Part shown: positions 1 to 5,942 of the stretch, piece after piece
Layout of the letters: each line of letters opens with the position of its first letter
Numbering within the stretch: position 1 is the first letter of the stretch
Assembly (NCBI GenBank): GCA_945876515.1
Contig: CAMCPF010000139.1
Coordinates: forward strand, 1-7,581
DNA from: Candidatus Kuenenia stuttgartensis
GTDB taxonomy: Bacteria; Planctomycetota; Planctomycetia; Pirellulales; UBA1268
Reading direction: 5' to 3'
Length of the DNA: 7,581 bases
Notes under the pieces: generated by a model
Seen by the model: the letters and a program-made list of their open reading frames with translations, nothing else
Database searches by the model: none
Told to the model about the DNA's origin: nothing
Position numbers and translations under genes: made by a program

Positions 1-323
1 CGATCGACGACCGGGCCGACGAAGCTGGGGCGGACAAGGCAGGTGCCTACAACCTGGAGCTCAGCGGCCCGCCGGCCGGCCTCGAGGCCCTTCTGGCGGC
101 GGCCGGCGTCACGAGGGCTGATGGGCGACGGCTGGTGGCAGGGGAAGAAGCGGCCCGGGCGGCCGATGTGGCCGACGGCAAGCCCGCTCGCCAGGCAGGT
201 GGTCAGCCCCCGCAGCGGACCGCGCTGGTTCGGCTCGTGATTCAAGAGCCGATCGCCAAGGGAGGCGCAGAGGCTGACGGGGCGGCAAGCCCGCCGGCCA
301 CGGACGCGGGAGGTGGGCCGTGA
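1..323 (+). CDS. C-terminal part of an unrecognised protein (5' end outside window)
   Basis: The frame is open from the window edge (first full codon at base 3) to a TGA at 321-323, giving about 106 residues of a C-terminus. The start is not in the window. A short stretch near the beginning reads YNLELSGPPAGLEALLAAAG, like an alpha/beta segment. It is followed by an Ala/Gly-rich charged linker, a short hydrophobic strand (TALVRLVIQEP) and a low-complexity Gly/Ala/Pro tail. No catalytic motif is visible. Codon use (G/C in third position) matches the neighbouring genes, which supports real coding. The stop overlaps the GTG start of the CDGSH gene by four bases, so the two are probably co-transcribed and translationally coupled. 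The arrangement of a short domain, linker and terminal strand loosely recalls C-terminal regions of planctomycete anti-sigma-like proteins, but that is a guess and I do not assign a function. Confidence 0.6.
   Translation, partial: IDDRADEAGADKAGAYNLELSGPPAGLEALLAAAGVTRADGRRLVAGEEAARAADVADGKPARQAGGQPPQRTALVRLVIQEPIAKGGAEADGAASPPATDAGGGP
309..315 (+). promoter_or_regulatory. Ribosome binding site for the CDGSH gene
   Basis: GGAGGTG lies four bases before the GTG at 320, inside the 3' end of the preceding gene. It supports the GTG as the true start even though it is not ATG, and it gives the classic GTGA stop-start overlap. Confidence 0.6.
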
Positions 324-622
324 GCGAATCCAGTCAGCCACACAGCCCCGCCGAGCCTGGTGGCTCCAGGTGGGCCAAAACGGGCTGCGTCACGCTCCGT
401 TGCCGGGAGGACGGGCCTTTGGTGGTGGAACTGCCCGACGCCGTGGATGGCAGCACGCCGGCCTTCCGGGTGATCGACCACCAGGGGGGTGAGTTCCGGC
501 TGCCAACGGGGAAGCGGGCGGTGGCCCTCTGCCGCTGCGGCCAATCGGCCCGGCGGCCATTCTGTGACGGAGCCCACCAAACGGCCGGTTTTCGGTCGAG
601 CGAGCTCGCCAAAGGGTCGTGA
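320..622 (+). CDS. CDGSH iron-sulfur domain protein
   Basis: This is a 100-residue protein with one clear zf-CDGSH domain. The signature CRCGQSARRPFCDGAH occupies residues 71-86, so the expected 2Fe-2S ligands are Cys71, Cys73, Cys82 and His86 (three Cys, one His). The preceding part, DGPLVV at 31-36 and a D-x-x-G turn near 53-56, fits the N-terminal beta portion seen in bacterial members. Proteins of this family bind a redox-active, pH-labile 2Fe-2S cluster and are usually soluble in bacteria; the partner is generally unknown. There is no signal peptide or membrane helix, unlike mitochondrial mitoNEET with its N-terminal anchor. Residues 1-20 look disordered, and two additional cysteines (23 and 28) sit before the domain. 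The GTG start is chosen because of the ribosome binding site at 309-315 and the four-base overlap with the upstream gene. The family call is secure; the physiological role cannot be read from the sequence. Confidence 0.88.
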   Translation: MSESSQPHSPAEPGGSRWAKTGCVTLRCREDGPLVVELPDAVDGSTPAFRVIDHQGGEFRLPTGKRAVALCRCGQSARRPFCDGAHQTAGFRSSELAKGS

Positions 623-684
623 CATCCACTGGAGGGCGGGTTTTGGGCTGTTCCCGGGTGCTGCTGGTGCCGGCTACGGAAACC

Positions 685-699
685 TTGCGAGAGACGCAA
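685..699. repeat. Short perfect inverted repeat in the CDGSH-MMPL gap
   Basis: TTGCG-AGAGA-CGCAA is a perfect 5-base dyad with a 5-base spacer, midway in the 228-base gap between two same-strand genes. It could be an operator or a small hairpin. It lacks a following T tract, so it is not a typical intrinsic terminator. A repeat this short can occur by chance. Confidence 0.3.
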
Positions 700-769
700 A
701 CTGTTCCCCGCACAACACTTACGGCATGGGATGGCGGCCAAAAACCGTCTGGCGGCGGGCTGAACGATA

Positions 770-798
770 TGGACTGGCCCCGAAAGCCCCTGTAGGGT
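770..798 (+). promoter_or_regulatory. Weak sigma70-like promoter candidate upstream of the MMPL gene
   Basis: TGGACT (770-775) and TAGGGT (793-798) are separated by 17 bases. They match four of six and three of six consensus positions, with the key T-A-T bases of the -10 present. Initiation would give a leader of about 45 bases before the ATG at 851. The 228-base gap from the preceding gene makes a promoter somewhere in it plausible, but this particular pair is weak. Confidence 0.2.
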
Positions 799-850
799 TC
801 TAGTCTCCGCCCTCCAGCACGGTGCTCCCGGGCCGCCCGCGAACGCTTCC

Positions 851-3466
851 ATGACGCAGCATTCAGGCGACTTTTACAAGCGGTACAGCGTTGCGATCCT
901 CGCGGTTCTCGTCTTTTTGCTCCCCCTCGTATTGGTGGGTGCCATCAAGGCGAAGGGCAACAACCGCAACGACGTGAAGGGCTGGCTGCCCCCGGAATAC
1001 CCCGAGACCCAGACCTACAAGTTCTTTCGGCAGCACTTCCAGGGTGAGGAGTTCGTCCTCGTCTCCTGGGACGGCTGCACCATGGCCGACCCGCGGCTGG
1101 AACTCCTGGCCAACAAACTGCTCCCGCCGCCCGAGGAGGCGGCCCGGATCGAGCGGCCGCTGTACTTCAAGACCGCCCAGACCGGCCCTCGGGCCATCGA
1201 GCGGATGACGAGCGAGCCGCTCAACCTCGACCGCGAAGAGGCCGTCCGCCGGCTGACCGGGGCCCTCGTGGGGCCGGCCCCCGCCGGCGTGAAGCCCGGC
1301 TCCGAGCGGGACGACCTCGACGCCCGCCAGACCTGCCTGGTGCTCACCCTCTCCGACGCCGCCCGGGCCAACCTCCACGGGGCGATCGACCAGATCCGCT
1401 CCGTCGCCATCGACGAGTGCGGCATCCGCGAGCAGGACATCCACATGGGCGGGCCGCCGGTGGACAACGTGTCGATCGACAAGGCCGGCCAGACGAGCGT
1501 CACGATCCTGTTCGGGCTGTCGCTCGTGGTGGGGTTCTTCGTCAGCTGGTGGAGCCTGAAGAGCAAGGCTCTGGTGGCGATCGTGCTGGCCTCGGGCGTG
1601 TACAGCATGTTCGCCAGCCTGGCGATCGTCTGGTACTCGGGCTATCCCGTGGACGCGATCCTGCTGACGATGCCCTCGCTGGTCTACGTGGCCACGACCT
1701 CGGGCGCGATCCACCTGGCCAACTACTACCGCGACCAACTTGCCGAGACGGGCGTGCAGGAAGGCGCGGCCGGCCGGGCCGTGCACCACGCGCTCCTGCC
1801 GCTCTCGCTGGCCACCGGCACCACCGCCGTGGGCCTGGCGACCCTGGCCGTCAGCGAACTCGTGCCGATCCGGATGTTCGGCATCTTCTCGGCGGCGGGC
1901 GTGGTGGTGAGCTTCCTCGTGATCATCACCCTGATGCCCACGATCCTCGAGTTGTTCCCTCCCCGGCTGAAACTCGGGGCCGCGGCGGAGGGCGAGGGCG
2001 ACGCCAACTGGCGGCCGATCGAGCTGAGCCCGTGGTGGAAGGTGGGCCACTGGATCACCGACCACCATGCCTTTGCGACCGCCGCCTGCGTGCTCGTGAT
2101 GGCGGGAGTGGGCTACGGCATGACCCGCGTGGAGAGCAGCGTGCAGCTGATGCGGCTGTTCTCCCCCAACGCCCGGATCCGGACCGACTACAAGTGGCTG
2201 GAAAAGCACCTCGGGCCCCTGGTGCCGATGGAGATCCTCGTCCGGATCGACGAAGACGCCTGCACGCTCGACTTCCGCGAGCGGATGGAACTCGTCGAGC
2301 GGATCCAAGAGAAGATCGCCGGCCTCGAGGAAGTTGGCAGTTCTCTCTCCACCGTCACCTTCAGCCGCGGGATCGACGTGCCCTCCGGAGGCGGCGTGTT
2401 CGCCAAGGTCTTCGGCGTGAACAAGGGCGTGCGCGAGGGCACGCTGGCGCGGGCCCTGGCCCGTCACCGCGAGGAGTTTCTCGACGGGGACTACCTCCGT
2501 GAGGCCGAGGTGGAGGAGCCGATCGGGCCGCTGCCCGAGCCGCCCAAGCAGGACTTCGTCGCCGACGTGGGCATGCAACTGGGGCTCCTCTCGCCGCCGG
2601 TGCCGCCGCCGGTGCCGACCCGAACCCGCGACGAGGAACTGTGGCGGATCAGCGCCCGCGTCAGCGCCGTTCAGGAAGTTGACTACGCCCTCTTCAAGGC
2701 CGACCTGCAGAAGGAGATCGCCCCGATCCTCGCCGGTCTCGAGGCGGAGGGCATCGAGGGTGTGGCGATCGACTACACGGGCCTGGTGCCGCTGGTCTAC
2801 AAGGCCCAACACTCCCTGCTCGACGGCCTTCAGGTGGGCTTCGTCTGGGACTTCCTGATCATCGTGGCCGTGATGATCCTGCTCTGTCGGGCAGCCTCGG
2901 CCGGGCTCGTGCTCCTGTTGCCGGCCGCCTTTCCGGCGGTGCTTGTCTTCGGCGGCATGGGCTGGGGCAACTCGTTTCTGAAGACCTTCGGATCGGGCTC
3001 GCTCCTGATCGACATCGGTACCGTGATGGCTCCCAGCGTCGCCCTGGGCGTGACCGTGGACGACGTCGTGCACTTCATGCTCTGGTTCCGCCGCGGCATC
3101 TCCGACGGCCTCGACCGCAAGCAGGCCACGATGCTCGCCTACAAGGGCTGTGCCCGGGCGATGTACCAGAGCTGGGGCGTGATCGGGATCGGCCTGTCGG
3201 TGTTCTCGCTCTCGCCCTTTGGACCGACGCAGCGGTTCGGCTACATGATGCTCTCGATGCTCACGATCGCCCTGGTGGGCAATCTCGTGTTCCTGCCGGC
3301 CCTGCTGGCGGGCCCGCTGGGCGCCCTGTTCGCCGCGAGCGTGAAGCGGAACGACGCCCGCAAGGCCAAGCAGGAGGCCCGCCGGGTGCGGACCGAGGCC
3401 GGCAGCGACCTCCTGCCCGCGCCCCACGTGGGCCCGGGGCCTGCGAAGCAGGTCGTGCATGCCTGA
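851..3466 (+). CDS. MMPL/RND-superfamily membrane transporter
   Basis: This 871-residue inner-membrane protein has the duplicated RND/MMPL layout. TM1 is at about 13-31, a first periplasmic domain at about 33-213, and a five-helix bundle at about 216-368. TM7 is at about 405-423, a second periplasmic domain at about 428-660, and a second five-helix bundle at about 662-820. A short basic tail (about 829-871) is probably cytoplasmic. The second bundle contains ALGVTVDDVVHFMLWFRRG near 731-749, the equivalent of the conserved TM10 stretch in MMPL proteins; the Asp pair 737-738 is the likely proton-relay site. The matching position of the first bundle (about 276-293, ending HLANYYRD) lacks such an acidic pair, so energy coupling may rest on the second half. 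The second periplasmic domain carries a Pro-rich segment at about 557-590. Family members export or flip lipids and hydrophobic molecules using the proton gradient; the cargo here is unknown. The ATG at 851 is favoured because TM1 follows directly. No clear Shine-Dalgarno site precedes it. The gene overlaps rlmI by eight bases. Confidence 0.87.
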   Translation: MTQHSGDFYKRYSVAILAVLVFLLPLVLVGAIKAKGNNRNDVKGWLPPEYPETQTYKFFRQHFQGEEFVLVSWDGCTMADPRLELLANKLLPPPEEAARIERPLYFKTAQTGPRAIERMTSEPLNLDREEAVRRLTGALVGPAPAGVKPGSERDDLDARQTCLVLTLSDAARANLHGAIDQIRSVAIDECGIREQDIHMGGPPVDNVSIDKAGQTSVTILFGLSLVVGFFVSWWSLKSKALVAIVLASGVYSMFASLAIVWYSGYPVDAILLTMPSLVYVATTSGAIHLANYYRDQLAETGVQEGAAGRAVHHALLPLSLATGTTAVGLATLAVSELVPIRMFGIFSAAGVVVSFLVIITLMPTILELFPPRLKLGAAAEGEGDANWRPIELSPWWKVGHWITDHHAFATAACVLVMAGVGYGMTRVESSVQLMRLFSPNARIRTDYKWLEKHLGPLVPMEILVRIDEDACTLDFRERMELVERIQEKIAGLEEVGSSLSTVTFSRGIDVPSGGGVFAKVFGVNKGVREGTLARALARHREEFLDGDYLREAEVEEPIGPLPEPPKQDFVADVGMQLGLLSPPVPPPVPTRTRDEELWRISARVSAVQEVDYALFKADLQKEIAPILAGLEAEGIEGVAIDYTGLVPLVYKAQHSLLDGLQVGFVWDFLIIVAVMILLCRAASAGLVLLLPAAFPAVLVFGGMGWGNSFLKTFGSGSLLIDIGTVMAPSVALGVTVDDVVHFMLWFRRGISDGLDRKQATMLAYKGCARAMYQSWGVIGIGLSVFSLSPFGPTQRFGYMMLSMLTIALVGNLVFLPALLAGPLGALFAASVKRNDARKAKQEARRVRTEAGSDLLPAPHVGPGPAKQVVHA

Positions 3467-4664
3467 CGGGCTGCCGACCGGCACGGCGATCCTCAAGCCC
3501 CGCCGGGCGCGGCCCTTCTTCGGGCGGCATCCCTGGGTGCTCGACTCGGCCATCGACCGCGTCGAAGGCGAGCTTGCCGATGGCGACGTGGTCGATCTCA
3601 TCACCCACGACGGGAAGTTCGTGGCCCGCGGCCTGTGGAACTCCCAGAGCCGGCTGCGGGTCAGGCTCTATGCCTTCGACGCGGCCGTGCCCCTCGACGA
3701 CGGCCTCTGGCGAAGCCGGCTGGCGGCGGCGGTGGCTCTGCGGACGTCGCTCGGGTTCGACGACCCGGCCGGCGGCTGTCGGCTCGTGAACAGCGAGGGA
3801 GACGACCTCTCCGGGCTGATCGTCGATCGGTATGGCGACTACCTAGCCGTGCAGGTGACGGCCCTGGCCATGGCGAGAAGGGTGGATGCGATCGCCGACA
3901 CGCTCGAGTCGCTCGTGGCGCCGCGGGGGATCCTCCTGCGGGGCGCCGAGCGCGGGCTCTCGAAGCTCGAGGGGCTGCATCTGCCTGACCGGGTGTTGCG
4001 GGGCGCGGAGCCCGCCGGCCCGGTATTCGTGATGGAGCACGGCCTGCGGTTCGGCGTCGATCTCGCCGAGGGGCAGAAGACCGGCTTCTACCTCGACCAG
4101 CGTGACAACCGGCAAGCGGCGGCGGCGTATGCCCGCGGCCGCCGGGTGCTCGACATGTTCTCCTACTCCGGCGGCTTCGCGCTGGCCTGTGCCGTGGCGG
4201 GCCGGGCCGCCAGCGTGTTGGCGGTGGACACGAGCGCCAAGGCGACGGCGCTCATCGAGGCCAATGCCGCGCTCAACGGCGTGGCGATCGTCACCGCCGA
4301 GACGGCCGACGCCTTCGAGAAACTCGACGCCCTGGCCGCGGCCGGCGAGCGCTTCGGGATGGTGGTGCTCGATCCCCCCAAGTTCGCCCGCAGCCGGGCC
4401 AGCCTCGACGACGCCCTGCGGGCATACCACCGGATCAACCGCGTGGCCTGCGACCTGCTCGAGCCGGGCGGGATCCTGGTCACCTGCTCCTGCTCCGGCT
4501 CGGTGAGCCGCGAGGACTTTCTGCAGATGCTCGCCGGCGTGTCCCAACGGGCCGGCCGCACGCTCCAGTTGCTCGAGGTCCGCGGCGCCGCCGCCGACCA
4601 TCCCGTGAGCACCAGCTGCCTGGAAGGGGAATACCTCAAGTGCGTGATCGCCCGGGTGGTGTGA
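3459..4664 (+). CDS. rlmI: 23S rRNA (cytosine-C5) methyltransferase, RlmI type, with PUA domain
   Basis: The 401-residue length is close to that of E. coli RlmI (396). The N-terminus (about 8-75), with RHPWVLDSAID and the GDVVDL strand, is the PUA RNA-binding domain. A central segment (about 80-215) ends in GQKTGFYLDQRDNR (205-218), a hallmark of the COG1092 family. The Rossmann methyltransferase domain follows. Motif I is DMFSYSGGF at 232-240, the acidic SAM-ribose position is in AVDTS at 255-259, motif IV is DPPKF at 305-309, and motif VI is TCSCSG at 342-347, with Cys345 the likely nucleophile. The C-terminal DHPVST...EGEYLKC (380-395) also matches RlmI. The family methylates C5 of C1962 (E. 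coli numbering) in 23S rRNA using SAM, in the cytoplasm. The start overlaps the MMPL stop by eight bases, so ribosomes may pass from one gene to the other. No motif is missing. The family is certain; the exact target base is inferred from homology to RlmI. Confidence 0.9.
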   Translation: MPDGLPTGTAILKPRRARPFFGRHPWVLDSAIDRVEGELADGDVVDLITHDGKFVARGLWNSQSRLRVRLYAFDAAVPLDDGLWRSRLAAAVALRTSLGFDDPAGGCRLVNSEGDDLSGLIVDRYGDYLAVQVTALAMARRVDAIADTLESLVAPRGILLRGAERGLSKLEGLHLPDRVLRGAEPAGPVFVMEHGLRFGVDLAEGQKTGFYLDQRDNRQAAAAYARGRRVLDMFSYSGGFALACAVAGRAASVLAVDTSAKATALIEANAALNGVAIVTAETADAFEKLDALAAAGERFGMVVLDPPKFARSRASLDDALRAYHRINRVACDLLEPGGILVTCSCSGSVSREDFLQMLAGVSQRAGRTLQLLEVRGAAADHPVSTSCLEGEYLKCVIARVV

Positions 4665-4709
4665 GGTGGAGCGACCCGGGGCGGCTCGGGGCGAGGCCCA
4701 TGCCATCTC

Positions 4710-4742
4710 GCGGACGCTTGCTTCAGGCATCCTGCCTTCCGC
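4710..4742. repeat. First inner hairpin with AGGCA-TCC-TGCCT core
   Basis: AGGCA (4725-4729), loop TCC, TGCCT (4733-4737) form a perfect 5-base stem. GCGGA (4710-4714) can pair with TCCGC (4738-4742), extending it with a 10-base bulge on the left side. The core GGCATCCTGCCT recurs 40 bases downstream at 4766-4777, so the two inner hairpins look like diverged copies of one unit. Confidence 0.5.
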
Positions 4743-4750
4743 TCGCTCGG

Positions 4751-4791
4751 AGAAAACCTCGCTCCGGCATCCTGCCTGCGCTCGGTTTTCT
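4751..4791. terminator. Second inner hairpin; candidate bidirectional terminator
   Basis: AGAAAACC (4751-4758) is perfectly complementary to GGTTTTCT (4784-4791). The loop between them holds a second GGCA-TCC-TGCC mini-hairpin (4766-4776). In RNA from either strand the 3' arm reads GGUUUUCU, so both convergent transcripts would meet a stem ending in a U-rich stretch. This is reminiscent of an intrinsic terminator, but the U run is short and lies inside the stem, so termination is an inference from position and symmetry. Confidence 0.45.
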
Positions 4792-4845
4792 ACGCCGCTC
4801 GATTGGCCTGGGCCTCGCCCCTCGCGGTCTCCACCTGGAGCCCGC

Positions 4846-5907
4846 TCACGCCGGCCGGACGGCCTCGACGAGGTGGTAGCTCTTCACCATTTCCTGGGCG
4901 ACGCCCGTCCACATCCGCGGCAGGTGCTCCATGTACCAGGCGGGCTGCTTCGTGATGACGAGCAGCGTGCCTCCGGGCACGAGCGCCAGCCGCGCAGCCT
5001 CCACGAACTTCTCCGCGATCGCGAAGTCGGCGTAGTACGGCGGGTTGGCCAGCGCGAGATCCCAGGCCCCGCGATCGGGAACCTTCCCATCGGCCTCGAG
5101 CGCCACGCTCACGTTGGCCAGGTCGTTGAGCTTCGCGCCGAGCCTGGTGCACTCGACGGCCCGGGCCGATGAGTCGAAGGCGTGCACGACCACGGAGGGG
5201 TCGCGGGCCGCGATCCCGAGGGCCACGCAGCCCGAGCCGCAGCCGATGTCGAGCACGCGGGTCTCCGGGGCCACGTCCACCGCGTTGAGCAGGTGGCGGG
5301 CGCCGGGGTCGATCCGCCGGTGGGCGAACACGCCTGGCCGCGACACCGCCTCGAGCAGCCGCTCGCGGTCGCGAAACTTGAACCGGCAGGTGAAGTCGCG
5401 AAGCTTGTGGGCCTCGCCGGTCTTCTCCACCACGTAGGCGATCGCGTCGGCGTCGGCGGCCGGCCGCACGCGAACCGTCTCGCCCGTGGCCGCCAGCTGC
5501 TCCCGCAGCCAGGTGTCGCGGGCGTTGTCTACCGCGGCCACGAGCCGGCCTCCGGGAGCGAGCGCGTGGAAGGCCTGCTGGAGAAGGTCGCGGGAGAGCT
5601 CGGCCTCGCCTCCCTTCACCAAGGGCACGACGGCCAGGTCATAGGGGCCCGGCGGCAGGTCGGCCGTGCAGGGGGCCGCGAGATTCGCCGGGGCGTCGTC
5701 CCAGGTCGCGGCCGCGGCATCCCGCTGATGGAGGTCCAGAAACCAAGCCGTCACGCACGCAGTGGGCCGCTCACGGGCCAGGCTCACCGCCGCCTGGCCG
5801 CGGCCGATGGTCGTGCAGGCGATCCGCTCGCCGGGCAGGCTGGCGGCGACGGCGAGCGCGTGCGCCTCGGCGGGGCGGGCGGGCAGCGGGAGGGCGGGCA
5901 GGGGCAT
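4846..5907 (-). CDS. RsmC/RlmG-like rRNA guanine-N2 methyltransferase
   Basis: This 353-residue protein compares with 343 for E. coli RsmC and 378 for RlmG. The C-terminal half is a complete MTS-type SAM methyltransferase. It starts with the family lead-in RPGVFAHRRID (190-200). SAM-binding motif I, VLDIGCGSGCVAL, is at 218-230, the acidic motif II in HAFDSS at 242-247, and the catalytic NPPY at 288-291. PGGTLLVI follows at 311-318. The N-terminal half (about 15-170) resembles a second, degenerate Rossmann fold, with LAPGGRLVAAVDN at 116-128 and no good SAM loop, as in RsmC, where this half helps with folding and RNA binding. The family methylates the exocyclic N2 of specific guanines: m2G1207 of 16S for RsmC, m2G1835 of 23S for RlmG. 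I cannot decide which target applies, so no symbol is given. The gene converges on rlmI and follows the EF-hand gene by 35 bases. No Shine-Dalgarno site precedes the ATG; see the -10-like box at 5914-5919. Confidence 0.82.
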   Translation of the reverse strand: MPLPALPLPARPAEAHALAVAASLPGERIACTTIGRGQAAVSLARERPTACVTAWFLDLHQRDAAAATWDDAPANLAAPCTADLPPGPYDLAVVPLVKGGEAELSRDLLQQAFHALAPGGRLVAAVDNARDTWLREQLAATGETVRVRPAADADAIAYVVEKTGEAHKLRDFTCRFKFRDRERLLEAVSRPGVFAHRRIDPGARHLLNAVDVAPETRVLDIGCGSGCVALGIAARDPSVVVHAFDSSARAVECTRLGAKLNDLANVSVALEADGKVPDRGAWDLALANPPYYADFAIAEKFVEAARLALVPGGTLLVITKQPAWYMEHLPRMWTGVAQEMVKSYHLVEAVRPA

Positions 5908-5913
5908 GCAGAG

Positions 5914-5919
5914 AGAATA
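5914..5919 (-). promoter_or_regulatory. -10-like box placed for a leaderless transcript of the methyltransferase
   Basis: Read on the minus strand, TATTCT lies exactly six bases before the ATG at 5907-5905, so transcription could start at or very near the A of the start codon. The absence of any purine-rich ribosome binding site between box and ATG agrees with a leaderless mRNA. No good -35 is visible 17 bases upstream (TCGAGG at best), so the evidence is spacing and composition only. The gene could equally be read through from the EF-hand gene. Confidence 0.3.
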
Positions 5920-5942
5920 CCCCGGATCCCGGCCGCCTCGAG

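Larger units (their letters stand above)
4664..4836. repeat. Large nested imperfect inverted repeat filling the convergent intergenic gap
   Basis: AGGTGGAG (4664-4671) pairs with CTCCACCT (4829-4836), and ACC (4674-4676) continues to GGT (4826-4828). After an asymmetric internal loop, GGGGCGAGGCCCA (4688-4700) pairs perfectly over 13 bases with TGGGCCTCGCCCC (4809-4821). This can extend to 4704/4805 with one mismatch. Inside these arms lie two further hairpins (4710-4742 and 4751-4791). The whole region can be drawn as a three-way junction of about 170 bases. It begins at the last base of the rlmI stop and ends nine bases before the stop of the opposite gene. Both strands can form the same fold, so each convergent mRNA would end in this structure. 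It may be a dispersed palindromic element or a two-way terminator. Confidence 0.7.

Noticed and set aside
334..852. Minus-strand open frames across the CDGSH gene and following gap, and a plus-strand frame at 489-803
   Set aside because: They overlap the CDGSH signature in other frames, have no domain match that I recognise and no convincing ribosome binding site.
863..3604. Minus-strand open frame of 913 codons opposite the MMPL gene
   Set aside because: It is the complement of a real gene with strong G/C third-position bias, which removes stop codons from one antisense frame. The translation is rich in His, Gly, Arg and Asp with no domain or membrane segment, whereas the plus-strand frame gives a textbook MMPL protein.
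3843..4730. Minus-strand open frame of 295 codons opposite rlmI
   Set aside because: It is antisense to a gene whose every family motif is intact, and its own translation is His/Gly/Arg-rich without motifs.
4664..4836. Insertion sequence or MITE with target-site duplication
   Set aside because: The inverted arms invite this reading, but I see no clear target-site duplication flanking the arms and no transposase. It is therefore listed as a palindromic repeat only.
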